Source: JACVRW01 sp963827065 (GTDB taxonomy: Bacteria > Actinomycetota > Thermoleophilia > Solirubrobacterales > Thermoleophilaceae). From it: 64,000 nucleotides of DNA. Shown piece by piece: positions 49,354 to 58,493 of the stretch (position 1 is its first letter; every line of letters starts with the position of its first letter). The translations under genes were made by a program, and so were the position numbers. The stretch spans positions 310,001 to 374,000 of the forward strand of contig CAWGZM010000007.1 of NCBI GenBank assembly GCA_963827065.1, written 5' to 3'. The notes beneath the pieces are model-generated. The model saw only the letters and a list, made by a program, of their open reading frames with translations. It had not been told where the DNA came from and did not search any database.

Positions 49354-52300
49354 GTGGCCACGCCGGACCAGCTGCACGGGGCCGGAACACGGATCGCGCG
49401 ACCCGCACTCGCGGAGCGCCTGAACCGGGCGCTCGACGCCGGGCCGGTCCTGCTGATCGCCGGAGCCGGGTCTGGCAAGACCGCGGCGCTCGAGGAGGCG
49501 CTCGCGCGCCGCGACGCCCGCAGCGCCTGGATCCGCTGCACTGCCGCCGATGCCGACGCCGGCCGGCTTCTGCGGCGGCTCATACAGGCACTGAGCGAGG
49601 CCGCCCCGGGCGCCGCCGACCTCCTGGCGGAGAGGCTCGCCGTCGCTCAGGAGCGTGTCGACGCGCGTGCGATGGCCGAGGAGCTCGTCCACGAGCTCGA
49701 CGCCCTGCTCGTGGAGCAGCTCGTGATCGTGATCGACGACGCGGAGCACCTCGATGGTGGCTCGGCCGTCGAGCTGGTCGGCGACCTCCTCGGCGCAGGC
49801 TCCCCGGTGCTGCGGCTGGCGGTCGCCACACGCACGAGCCTGCCGTTACGCCTTGCCAAGCTACGGACGGGCGGCGGCTTGGCCGAGCTGGGCGGGCCGG
49901 AGCTTGCTTTCAGCCGCGACGAATGCGGTGAGCTGCTGCGGCTCCTGGAGCGGCCGGAGGCGGACGCCGAGCGGCTCTTCTCCGCCACAGAGGGCTGGCC
50001 ACTCGGCGTCGCGCTCGGGGCGCGCCATGCGGACATACCGTCGCTCGCCGGGGCAGAGTCGCGTTCCTCGCTCTTCGAGTTCATGCGTGAGGAGATCCTC
50101 GACCGGCTCGCTCCCCCGCTCCGGGAGGCTCTGATCAACTCGAGCGTGCCCGTAGAGCTCGACGAACCGTGCATGGACGCCCTGGCGCTGCCGGCCGGCT
50201 TTGCAGATCACGCTGCCCGCGCAGGTCTGCCGTTGCGGCCGGTCCGCGGCCGCGACGGCGGGCTCACGCACCACCCGCTCGTGCGGGAGTTCCTGCTCGA
50301 CCGGCTCGAGCTCGAGCGCGATCCAGCCGCCGTCCGGGAGCTGCACGCGCGTGTGGCACCGGCCCTGGCGGCCTCCGGGCGGGCCGAGGACGCCATCGCG
50401 CACTGGCTCGCGGCGGAGGCCTGGCAGGAGGCCGGAGCTGCCATCGCGGCCGCGGGCCCAGCGCTCCTCCACACCGAGCCCGACACGGTGCAGGGCTGGA
50501 TCGACCAGCTCCCCGCCGGGCAGCGGGCCTCCGCGCCGTCGCTGCTCCTTCAGGGCGCCCTCGACTGGGCCGCCGGCCATCAGGCCGAGGCGGTTGAGCG
50601 GCTGCGGGAATCCGCCCGGCTGTTCAACGAGGCGGGCGACGTCGCCGGCATGTGGCTCGCGCGCTTCGCGCTTGCCGACCCCCTGTTCGTGACCGGAGCG
50701 ATCGCCGAGGTGGCCGAGCTGGCCGACGGGTTCGACGAGGAGGCCGCCCTCGCCGCGGGCGTCGCGCCGCCCGCGCTAGCCGCATACGCCGCCGCCGCGC
50801 TCGGCGCCCTCGGGCGGGTGTCCGAGTGCGAGGCGCTCTCACGCCGCCTGCTCGCGCATCCACATTCCGCGCCGGTGCGGCCGCTCCATCTCGTGTGGGA
50901 GTGCTACGAGCACCAGCTCGCCGGCGACTTCGACGAGCTCGTGCCGGCGGCCGAAAATGCGATTCGAGAGTTCGAGCGCTTCGATCCCGTCAACCGGCTG
51001 CCGGTGATCGCCGCGATCCTGCCGCTCGCCCTCGGTGACCAGGGCCGTGACGACGAGGCCCTGACCGCATGGCGACGCGTCGAGGACTTCGCCCGCCTGC
51101 GCCGGTCGCGGGCGATGCTCAAGGTGAGCATCGTGTGGCAGGCCCTCCTTCACGGCCGCCACGGCCGGGCAGGTCTCGCGTCGGAGCTGCTCGCCCGCGC
51201 CGACAGCGGGACGGGCGTCGGCTGGCGGGAGTACACGACGGAGCTCGCCCGCGCTCGCGTGTCGATGCTCCACGGTGACTCCGCGGCAGCGGCCGCCGCC
51301 TGCGAGCGGGCGCTCGCGCTCGCGGCGCAGATCCCGCTGTCCGAGCGCTTCCAGGCCGCGGTCGAGGCCGCGCCGCTGCTGCTGGACGCGGGGCTGCACG
51401 CGCGCAGCGCGGAGCTTGTCGAGGAGGCGCTCACCGAGTGCCAGGCACGCGTGCCCGGCGACGTCGGCCGCTACTCCCGCGCGCTGTTGCTCGGTCTGCG
51501 GGCGTGGCTACGTGATGCGGAAGGCGACGACGCGGCGGCGCGGGACGACCTCAGTGCGATGTGGGAGGCGGCCGGGAGCAACGCGGCCGACGTCGTGCGG
51601 CGCGAGTGGTCCCTGCTCGAGCAGCCGCTCTGGAAGGCACTCGCCGCGGGCGCGCTCGACCCCGACTCGGTGGTGGGCGCGATCGAAAGCGCGTGGCCGG
51701 GCGGAGCCGCGCTCCTTGCATTCACCGCGCACCCTGACCCGCGGGTCCGGCGCGCCGCCGTCACGCCGGCGACCGTATCGGGGCACCCCGAGCTGGTGCC
51801 GCGGCTCGACGAGCTCAGCGCCGACCCGGATGCCGATGTCGCGGCGGCCGCCGTGGCGGCGCGCGAGCGGCTCGGCGCGCGGCCCCCGCCGCTCGACTTC
51901 ACGCTCCTCGGCGGCTTCGCAGTGCGCCGTGGGAGCTGGCATGCCGAGGACTCCGCCTGGGACCGGCGGGTCGCGCAGCGGCTGGTGCGCTATCTCCTCG
52001 TCCACCGCGGGAGCGCCGTCTCCGAGGACCTCCTGCTCGAGGCCTTCTGGCCCGATACGCCCGAGCCGTCCGCGCGCCGGAGCCTCAAGGTCGCCGCCTC
52101 CTGCGCCCGCGCGGTGCTCGACGTGCCGGGCACCTCGAGCGTCATCGAGGGGGCGGAGCGCACGCTCGCGCTCAGGCTGCGCCCAGGCGACTCGGTCGAC
52201 GCCGACCGCTTCGAGGACGCGGCGCGCACCGCGCTGGCGGCCGACCCGGGCGAGCGCCGCGCGCTGCTCGAGCGCGCGGCCGACCTGTGGGCGGGCGAGC

Positions 52301-52638
52301 CACTCCCGGAAGAGCGCTACTCCGACTGGGCCGCGGCCTGGCGCGAGAGCCTCACCGTTCGCTACGCCGAGGTGCTCGCTGCGCTGGTCGACGCCTGCCA
52401 CGCGGACGACGACCACCTCGTCGCCACCCAGGCGGCGAGGCGGCTCGTGGAGCTGGAGCCGCTCGACGAATCGGCGCAGCGCAGTCTCATCACCGCCTAT
52501 GCGCGCTCCGGCCGCCGCGCCCACGCGCTGCGGCAGTTCCTCGAGTGCCGCCGCCGGCTCGTGGACGAGCTCGGCGTCGAGCCGGATGCGGAGACGCGCG
52601 AGCTCCAGCGACGCGTGCTCGCGGGCGAGCCTGTCTGA
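49354..52638 (+). CDS. ATPase regulator with C-terminal winged-helix and BTAD domains
   Basis: Protein of 1094 residues. The N-terminal STAND/MalT-like ATPase has Walker A IAGAGSGKTA (residues 35-44) and Walker B LVIVIDDAEHLDG. A long helical repeat region follows, with HEAT-like HPDPRVRRAAVTPATV near residue 790. From about residue 846 comes an OmpR-type winged helix (FTLLGGFAVRRG, QRLVRYLLVHRGSAVSEDLLLEAFWPD), then the bacterial transcriptional activation domain ending LLDELGVEPDAETRELQRRVL-like sequence. This is the reverse order of AfsR. Being on the same strand and just downstream, it may control the methyltransferase operon. GTG at 49354 is preferred. Confidence 0.85.
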   Translation: MATPDQLHGAGTRIARPALAERLNRALDAGPVLLIAGAGSGKTAALEEALARRDARSAWIRCTAADADAGRLLRRLIQALSEAAPGAADLLAERLAVAQERVDARAMAEELVHELDALLVEQLVIVIDDAEHLDGGSAVELVGDLLGAGSPVLRLAVATRTSLPLRLAKLRTGGGLAELGGPELAFSRDECGELLRLLERPEADAERLFSATEGWPLGVALGARHADIPSLAGAESRSSLFEFMREEILDRLAPPLREALINSSVPVELDEPCMDALALPAGFADHAARAGLPLRPVRGRDGGLTHHPLVREFLLDRLELERDPAAVRELHARVAPALAASGRAEDAIAHWLAAEAWQEAGAAIAAAGPALLHTEPDTVQGWIDQLPAGQRASAPSLLLQGALDWAAGHQAEAVERLRESARLFNEAGDVAGMWLARFALADPLFVTGAIAEVAELADGFDEEAALAAGVAPPALAAYAAAALGALGRVSECEALSRRLLAHPHSAPVRPLHLVWECYEHQLAGDFDELVPAAENAIREFERFDPVNRLPVIAAILPLALGDQGRDDEALTAWRRVEDFARLRRSRAMLKVSIVWQALLHGRHGRAGLASELLARADSGTGVGWREYTTELARARVSMLHGDSAAAAAACERALALAAQIPLSERFQAAVEAAPLLLDAGLHARSAELVEEALTECQARVPGDVGRYSRALLLGLRAWLRDAEGDDAAARDDLSAMWEAAGSNAADVVRREWSLLEQPLWKALAAGALDPDSVVGAIESAWPGGAALLAFTAHPDPRVRRAAVTPATVSGHPELVPRLDELSADPDADVAAAAVAARERLGARPPPLDFTLLGGFAVRRGSWHAEDSAWDRRVAQRLVRYLLVHRGSAVSEDLLLEAFWPDTPEPSARRSLKVAASCARAVLDVPGTSSVIEGAERTLALRLRPGDSVDADRFEDAARTALAADPGERRALLERAADLWAGEPLPEERYSDWAAAWRESLTVRYAEVLAALVDACHADDDHLVATQAARRLVELEPLDESAQRSLITAYARSGRRAHALRQFLECRRRLVDELGVEPDAETRELQRRVLAGEPV

Positions 52639-52704
52639 GCCCGTAACGCCCGCGTAACGGCCGGCCGTAGCTTCGTTCGCGGCACGCAACCAAAGGAGGA
52701 GCAC

Positions 52705-53199
52705 ATGCGAGGCCACTGCAGGCTGCGCCCGTCCCCATCGATGCTGGTGGCGTTTGCCGCGCTCATGGTGGCGCTGGGGGGAACGTCGTACGCGATCGCC
52801 CAGCTGCCCGCCAACAGCGTGGGCTCGAAGCAACTGAAGAAGAACGCCGTGACGGCGACGAAGGTGAAGGACCGCTCGCTGGTGGCCAAGGACTTCAAGT
52901 CCGGCCAGCTACCGCGCGGTCAGCGCGGGCCCGCCGGGCCGCAGGGCGCCCCGGGAGCGCCCGGGGCAGCCGGAGCGACGAACGTCACCGTCCGCTCCGC
53001 GTCCGGAGTGGGCAGCGCGACTGCCACCTGCGCCGGCTCGGAGAGGGCGGTAGGAGGCGGCGGCTCCGCCCCGGACGGATGGCTCTACCAATCCGGGCCC
53101 AACGTCGCGAGCGGCACCCCCACCGGGTGGACGGCTGCGGCAGATGACGGGCTCAGCGACGTCAACGTAACCGCCTATGTCATCTGTGCGGCTCCCTGA
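52705..53199 (+). CDS. Secreted collagen-like short protein
   Basis: Protein of 164 residues with a clear ribosome site (AAAGGAGGAGCAC before ATG). A signal or anchor (MLVAFAALMVALGGTSYAIA) is followed by a basic NSVGSKQLKKNAVTATKVKDRSL segment and a short collagen-like Gly-X-Y stretch (GQRGPAGPQGAPGAPGAAGA). A C-terminal globular part has two Cys (ATCAGSE, YVICAAP) that may pair. Proteins of this layout are common in the Solirubrobacter group. The role is structural or surface-related by inference. It is followed closely by another secreted protein gene. Confidence 0.75.
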   Translation: MRGHCRLRPSPSMLVAFAALMVALGGTSYAIAQLPANSVGSKQLKKNAVTATKVKDRSLVAKDFKSGQLPRGQRGPAGPQGAPGAPGAAGATNVTVRSASGVGSATATCAGSERAVGGGGSAPDGWLYQSGPNVASGTPTGWTAAADDGLSDVNVTAYVICAAP

Positions 53200-53215
53200 C
53201 GGGTCCCCCGCACCG

Positions 53216-54520
53216 ATGTCCGGCCCGGCGTGCCCGGCCGGATCGGCGAAGCCGGCGGAGGCGCGAACCTTCGCCGGCTGGCGCCGCCTGGGTGCTGCCG
53301 CCGTCTTGGCCCTCCTGGCGGCGGCACCCACGGCTCCTGCAACCGCGCAGACGGCAGTCGGGCCGCCCGTCATGCTGCCTGACACGGAAACAGCGCCTGC
53401 GCTTGGGACCCCCTACCCGTCCTCGCTCACGGTCGCCGGCTTCGGCTTCGTGGAGGACGTCAACGTGCGCCTCACCGGTCTCTCGCACGACTTTCCGGCG
53501 GACATCGACATGATGCTCGTGGGACCAGGCGGGCAGTCGACGATGCTGCTTTCCGACGTGGGCGCCGCGGCATCGGTCGAGGCCCTCACGATCGTCCTCG
53601 ACGACGAGGTCGAGAGTCCGGCCCTCGGCGCGCTCATGACGAGCGACTACTCGCCTACCGACCTGATAGACGCCGCTCCGGATGTGTTCCCCGCTCCGGC
53701 TCCGGCGACTCCGTCGGGCGCCGGCCTGTCGGTCTTTCGGAACACCCTCGCCGATGGCATATGGAGCCTCTACGTCGTTGACGACGAGGGACTCGACGGC
53801 GGCCGACTCGATCAATGGCGGCTCACGATCACGGACCGGCCCCCGAGGGACGTCGTTCCGCGGCCGGCGCTTGCGACCGTATCGGAGGACGCCGGCCTCG
53901 CCACCGTCGCGGTTCGGCGAGACGCCGATGCCGGCCCCGGCGCCGTCTCATACATTGTCGGCGCAGGTTCCAGCGGCTCGGCAGCGACGCCGGGACGTGA
54001 CTTTGAGCGCGACTCGAACAGGCTCGTGTTTGGGCCTGGCGAAGCCCTCAGGACGATCACGGTCCTGATCACCGACGACAAGCGATTCGAGCCGCGAGAG
54101 CACCTAACCGTGACGCTGAGCGATGCGGACGGGGACGCGGCCCCCACCGATCCCAAGACTGCGCGCGTGACCATTCGCGATGACGACCCGCCGCCGCTGC
54201 GGCTCGGTGGCAAACGCGTCCAGCGTCCGCTGGGAACAGGCGCGGTGACCGTGCGCGCCACCTCTGTCCGGGGGGCGCGACTCCGGGCGACCGGAAGCAT
54301 CTTCACCTCCCAGGGCGACCGTATCCGGCTGGCCGGCGCCCGTAGCCGCGTCGCATCCGGCACGGCGCGTCGGCTCGAGCTCCGGCTGCGCCCGAGGGCG
54401 GAGCGCAGGCTCACTCAGGCATTCGCGGGCCGGCGGCGCCTGACTGCTCGGCTCACGGTGACCTCGACGGCCGACGGCCGGACGGCCCTGGTTCGCCGCC
54501 AGGTCGGCCTTCGGGACTGA
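53216..54520 (+). CDS. Secreted protein with P-domain, Calx-beta and basic C-terminal module
   Basis: Protein of 434 residues. A signal peptide (LGAAAVLALLAAAPTAPATAQ) is followed by a proprotein-convertase-type P domain at residues about 60-190 (VNVRLTGLSHDFPADIDMMLVGPGGQ, GIWSLYVVDDEGLDGGRLDQWRLTI). A Calx-beta-like domain lies at about 200-310 (TVSEDAGLATVAVRR, ATPGRDF, LTVTLSDADGDA). A Lys/Arg-rich beta module ends the protein. No protease domain is present, so the P domain is orphaned. It may bind calcium and the cell surface. A GTG at 53177 would overlap the previous gene; ATG 53216 is used. Confidence 0.78.
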   Translation: MSGPACPAGSAKPAEARTFAGWRRLGAAAVLALLAAAPTAPATAQTAVGPPVMLPDTETAPALGTPYPSSLTVAGFGFVEDVNVRLTGLSHDFPADIDMMLVGPGGQSTMLLSDVGAAASVEALTIVLDDEVESPALGALMTSDYSPTDLIDAAPDVFPAPAPATPSGAGLSVFRNTLADGIWSLYVVDDEGLDGGRLDQWRLTITDRPPRDVVPRPALATVSEDAGLATVAVRRDADAGPGAVSYIVGAGSSGSAATPGRDFERDSNRLVFGPGEALRTITVLITDDKRFEPREHLTVTLSDADGDAAPTDPKTARVTIRDDDPPPLRLGGKRVQRPLGTGAVTVRATSVRGARLRATGSIFTSQGDRIRLAGARSRVASGTARRLELRLRPRAERRLTQAFAGRRRLTARLTVTSTADGRTALVRRQVGLRD

Positions 54521-54527
54521 TACGCCG

Positions 54528-54827
54528 CTAGACCGAGCCCTCGCGCGTATGGCCGTGGTCGAGCCCGTGCGCCACATCGAGGCGCGAGCCCCACAGGTAC
54601 GAGGCGCCCAGCGCGAGCGCTGCGCCGGGGATGGCCACCAGCGCCTGGATGAAGTCGGTGTCGTCCTTGCCCGGGATCGTCAGGCCGTTGACGAGATAGC
54701 CGAACAGCACCGCGCCGAGCGTCGCCACGACGAATGCTCCGACGATGCCGCCCCAGAAGCGGTCGGGGAAGAACACCGTGAAGTGCCAGACCGCGATCCC
54801 CATCATCAACCACACGACGAGTCCCAT
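54528..54827 (-). CDS. Small three-helix membrane protein (GlsB/YeaQ-like)
   Basis: Protein of 99 residues with three hydrophobic segments (LVVWLMMGIAVWHF, GGIVGAFVVATLGAVLFGYLV, ALVAIPGAALALGASYLW), a pattern like GlsB/YeaQ/YmgE transglycosylase-associated membrane proteins. The C-terminus is His/Asp-rich. It lies two bases after the SecDF stop on the same strand, so it may be co-transcribed. The function is unknown. Confidence 0.65.
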   Translation of the reverse strand: MGLVVWLMMGIAVWHFTVFFPDRFWGGIVGAFVVATLGAVLFGYLVNGLTIPGKDDTDFIQALVAIPGAALALGASYLWGSRLDVAHGLDHGHTREGSV

Positions 54828-54829
54828 CG

Positions 54830-57800
54830 TCAGCGCCTCCCGTGCTTCTTGCGGGGACGCGTGCGGCGCTTCGACTTGCCGGGTCCCGATGTACTGGTCA
54901 CTCGCGACTGGGCGCGCCCGGCGGGCGGCGCGCCGTCGCCGGCGTCGCCGCCGTCGGCAGGCTGCGAGGCCGCGCGCTCCGGCGTGGCCGGCGGAGCGGC
55001 CGGGGGCGTGGCCTCCGGCGCGCCCGGCTCGGCAGCGGCCGGATCCGGAACGTCCGGTTCGGCCGCCGGGGGCTCAGCCGCCGGCGGCGGTGCGGGCGGC
55101 GGCTCCGGCCGGGACCCGGCCGCGCCATCCGCGGGCGGCGCCGCCGGCGCGGCCGGCCGCGATCCCGCCTGGGCGGCCCTGCGGCGCGCGCGCTCCTGGC
55201 GGCTCGTCGGCGTGGCCGCGGGCGTGGCCGTGGCCTGAGCGGGCGCTGCGGCGGCGGCAGGCGCACCGGCGGTCGCCGTGGCCGGCTCGCCGATGGCTCC
55301 CGACGCGAACGCGGGCACCGCGCCGCCGTGCTCGCGCAGGATCAGCCGGCGACGGCGCATGTAGGTCTGCTCGCGCTCCTTCCACTCCACGAGCACGGGC
55401 GTCGCGATGAAGATCGACGAGTACGCGCCGGAGGCGACGCCGACGAGCAACGCGAAGGCGAAGTCCTTCAGCGTCTCACCGCCGAACAGGAGCAGCGCGC
55501 CGACGGGCATCAGCACCACGAAGCTGGTGGCGAGCGAGCGGGTGAAGACCTCGGACATCGACCGGTTGGCGATCTGCGAGAAGGTCGCCCGCGGCATGCG
55601 CGGCACGTTCTCGCGTATTCGGTCGAACACGATCACCGTGTCGTACAGCGAGTAACCCATGATGGTCAGCAGCGCCGCGACCGTCGACGTCGTCACCTCC
55701 CGGTCGAAGAGCGCATACACGCCCGCCGTGATCAGCAGGTCGTGCGCGAGCGCGATCAGCACCGGCACCGCGAACTTGAACTCGAATCTGAAGCCGATGT
55801 AGAGCGAGATCAGGAGCAGCGACGCGATCACCGCGAGCACCGCGGTGCGGGCGATCTGCTCGCCGAAGGTCGGCCCGACGGACGTCGCCGAGAACTCGTC
55901 GGCGGCCACCCCGAAGTCGGCGTCGAGCGCCTGCTCCACCTCCGATACCTGCGCGGGGTCGAGCTGCGGCACCGAGATCTGGACGACGTTGTCGCCGAGC
56001 TCCGGGTCGTCGACCTCCTGGATCTTCGCGTCGCCGTAGCCGAGCGGCTCGAGCGTCCCGCGCACCTGGTCGACGCTCGCCGGCTGCTCGAGCGGCGTCG
56101 TCAGGCGCGTGCCGGACTCGAAGTCGATGCCGAAGTTGAGCCCGAGCGTCGCGATCGCGATCGCGCCGGCCGCCAGGATCACGCCCGAGAAAGAGAAGAA
56201 CCAGCGCGACTTGCCCATGAAGTCGAACTTCCAGCCGCCCTTGTCCTTGGGACTGACGCCGAGGGCGCTCGGCCGCCGCAGGAGACGCGTGCGCGCGAGT
56301 GTGCCGAGGATCGCCGACGTGGCCAGCACGGCCGTGAACAGCGACACGATCGTGCCGACGCCGAGCGTGAACGCGAAGCCCTTGACGCCCGCCGTGGCAA
56401 GCGTGAAGAGGATGAACGCGACGCCGATCGTGACGACGTTGGCGTCGATGATCGTCTTGAGCGCCTTGGAGTAGCCCGCTGAGATCGCGCTCGGAACCGA
56501 GCGCCCGGCTCTGACCTCCTCCTTTATTCGCTCGTACATGACGATGTTGGCGTCGGCCGCCACCGCCAGCGTGAGCACGAGCCCCGCGATGCCCGGAAGC
56601 GTGAGCGTGATCGGGATCAGCTTCACGAGCGCGAACAGGAAGATCGCGTAGATGATGAGCGCGACCGTCGCGACCACGCCGAGCACCCGGTAGAAGATGA
56701 GCAGGAAGATGATGGTGAGCGCGAGCCCCACCGCGGCGGCCGTGAGGCCTTGGTCGAGCGCCTGCTGGCCGAGGGTGGCCGACACCTGCGTCTGCGAGAT
56801 CAGCTTGAGCTCGATCGGCAGGGCGCCGATGCGCAGGCTCTCGGCGAGGTCCTGGGTCTCCTCGATCGTCCCGATGCCCTCGATCTGCGCGCCGTTGCGC
56901 CCGTCGATGCCCTCCGGGTTCTGGACGAAGTCGATCGTCGCGAGCGAGACGATCTTGTCGTCGAGCGTGATCGCGAAGCGCTGGAAGGCCTGCTCGCGGT
57001 CTGAGCCCGGCGGGACGATGATGCGCGCGCCGCGGTCCGCCAGCCGCTTCGTCACGCGCGCGAACGCCTCGCGGCCCTCGTCCGTGAACTCCATCGTCAC
57101 GACCGGAGCGTTCGTGTTCGGGTCGAAGATCTGCTCGGGGTTCTCGATGTCGCGGCCCGAGAGCTCCGAGTCGTCCTCGATCACGAAGAAGCGCTTGATC
57201 TGCGGCGGCTGGTTCTCGGCGCGCTCCCCCTCGACCACCACGACGCCCTCGGGGACCTTGATCACGCGCGAGCCGGACGGCGGGCCGCCGGATCCCAGCG
57301 CCTCGAGCTCGTCCTTGCACTCCGTGTTGTCCGGGTACTCGGGCGCCGGCCCCGAATCGGGCTCGTAGTCGGACAGCAGCTCCCGACACGAGCCGGACGG
57401 CTCGTAGTCGGCCGTCCGCACCGGCTTCTTGTCCGGGCCTATCGGCAGCCGGTCGGGGCCGAACAGGTAGTACCGGTCACCCGCGGTGTTGTTCGCCTTG
57501 TCCGCCTCAGCGGGCGTCTCGTCGGACCCCTCGGGCACGTCGGACTGCTCGGCCTTGCCCTCCTGGGTCGAGGCGAACTCGGTCGCGTCGTAGAGCGCCT
57601 TGGTCCCTGCGAACGGATTCTCGGGCCCGCGCGGGCCGAGGACGTTGGCCTCCCAGTCGTAGAACTGCAGCTGCGCCGTCGTGCCGACCTGCTGGATGGC
57701 GCGGTCGGCGTTCTGCACGTCGGGCAGGCCGATCGAGATCTGGTCGCGGCCGGAGCGCTGGATCTCCGGCTCGGAGACGCCCAGGGCGTCGGTGCGCTTG

Positions 57801-58003
57801 CGGATCGTCTCCGTCGCGTCGTCGAGCGCCTGCTGGGTCACCTCGGGGACCTGCGGCGTCGGCCGGCCCTGATAGACGAGCTCGATGCCGCCCTTCAGGT
57901 CGAGCCCGAGCTTCGTCGGCTTCGTCAGGATCACCGCGATCGCGGCGCCCAGGAGCACGACCACGAGGGCGAGAATGGAGAGGTTGCGGGTCCTGCTGGT
58001 CAT
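54830..58003 (-). CDS. secDF: SecD-SecF fusion protein
   Basis: Proton-motive-force-driven accessory subunit of the Sec translocon, 1057 residues. The SecD half (about 1-590) has the early DLKGGIELV, a large periplasmic domain and the conserved AADANIVMYERIKEE segment. The SecF half (about 600-890) has FGIDFESGTRL and SLYDTVIVFDRIREN. After residue about 895 there is an unusual Ala/Pro/Glu-rich tail of about 160 residues ending in a basic SKRRTRPRKKHGRR cluster. Fusion of secD and secF is known in several lineages. It overlaps the upstream PAS/zinc-ribbon gene by four bases. Confidence 0.93.
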   Translation of the reverse strand: MTSRTRNLSILALVVVLLGAAIAVILTKPTKLGLDLKGGIELVYQGRPTPQVPEVTQQALDDATETIRKRTDALGVSEPEIQRSGRDQISIGLPDVQNADRAIQQVGTTAQLQFYDWEANVLGPRGPENPFAGTKALYDATEFASTQEGKAEQSDVPEGSDETPAEADKANNTAGDRYYLFGPDRLPIGPDKKPVRTADYEPSGSCRELLSDYEPDSGPAPEYPDNTECKDELEALGSGGPPSGSRVIKVPEGVVVVEGERAENQPPQIKRFFVIEDDSELSGRDIENPEQIFDPNTNAPVVTMEFTDEGREAFARVTKRLADRGARIIVPPGSDREQAFQRFAITLDDKIVSLATIDFVQNPEGIDGRNGAQIEGIGTIEETQDLAESLRIGALPIELKLISQTQVSATLGQQALDQGLTAAAVGLALTIIFLLIFYRVLGVVATVALIIYAIFLFALVKLIPITLTLPGIAGLVLTLAVAADANIVMYERIKEEVRAGRSVPSAISAGYSKALKTIIDANVVTIGVAFILFTLATAGVKGFAFTLGVGTIVSLFTAVLATSAILGTLARTRLLRRPSALGVSPKDKGGWKFDFMGKSRWFFSFSGVILAAGAIAIATLGLNFGIDFESGTRLTTPLEQPASVDQVRGTLEPLGYGDAKIQEVDDPELGDNVVQISVPQLDPAQVSEVEQALDADFGVAADEFSATSVGPTFGEQIARTAVLAVIASLLLISLYIGFRFEFKFAVPVLIALAHDLLITAGVYALFDREVTTSTVAALLTIMGYSLYDTVIVFDRIRENVPRMPRATFSQIANRSMSEVFTRSLATSFVVLMPVGALLLFGGETLKDFAFALLVGVASGAYSSIFIATPVLVEWKEREQTYMRRRRLILREHGGAVPAFASGAIGEPATATAGAPAAAAAPAQATATPAATPTSRQERARRRAAQAGSRPAAPAAPPADGAAGSRPEPPPAPPPAAEPPAAEPDVPDPAAAEPGAPEATPPAAPPATPERAASQPADGGDAGDGAPPAGRAQSRVTSTSGPGKSKRRTRPRKKHGRR

Positions 58004-58443
58004 CGGGGCGTGAGGACGAGGAGCAATCCTCCGTCGTCATCGTACGCCGGGAAGATGTCGGCCTTCGCCGCTTCGGGCCGGTCGCCCTCGGCATGCACCA
58101 CGACCGGCTTGTCGAGGACGCGCACGCCCCACTCGAGCGCGGTGGCGATGTGGTCGCTGCCCTGCTCGAACTTGAGGTTCAGCACCTCCTGTGCGGAGCG
58201 TCCCATCACGTCTAGGTCACCGAGCCCGGTGAGCTCCCTGGCGCCCCGGCCGGTGCCGATCAGACGACCCTCCTGGTCGAGGATGAAGAAGGCCGCGTTC
58301 GGGGCGGGGTAGTAGTCGTCGAGCAGCTCGAAGAGGAAGCCGAAGCCGCATTTCTTGCAGCCTTTGGCGCGGCTCTGGAAGCCGGCGGTGCGCTCTGAGG
58401 ACTCGGTGCGATTGCCGCAGTTCGGGCAGATGAAGATGGCCAT
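58000..58443 (-). CDS. Zinc-ribbon plus PAS-like protein
   Basis: Protein of 147 residues. The N-terminus has CPNC (Cys6, Cys9) and CKKC (Cys29, Cys32), a zinc ribbon. The remainder looks PAS-like (AAFFILDQEGRLIGTGRGARELTGL, MGRSAQEVLNL). It may bind a small ligand and DNA or protein. Its stop overlaps the start of secDF, so it is coupled to it. Its role in secretion is inferred only from position. Confidence 0.72.
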   Translation of the reverse strand: MAIFICPNCGNRTESSERTAGFQSRAKGCKKCGFGFLFELLDDYYPAPNAAFFILDQEGRLIGTGRGARELTGLGDLDVMGRSAQEVLNLKFEQGSDHIATALEWGVRVLDKPVVVHAEGDRPEAAKADIFPAYDDDGGLLLVLTPR

Positions 58444-58493
58444 GCGAAAGGCTTAGGGTAGGAGGTCGCCTAAAGAGCAGGTTAGTCAGGGCC

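Noticed and set aside
54842..56482. Long plus-strand open frame opposite secDF
   Set aside because: Arg-rich low-complexity shadow of the SecDF coding frame with no recognisable domain.
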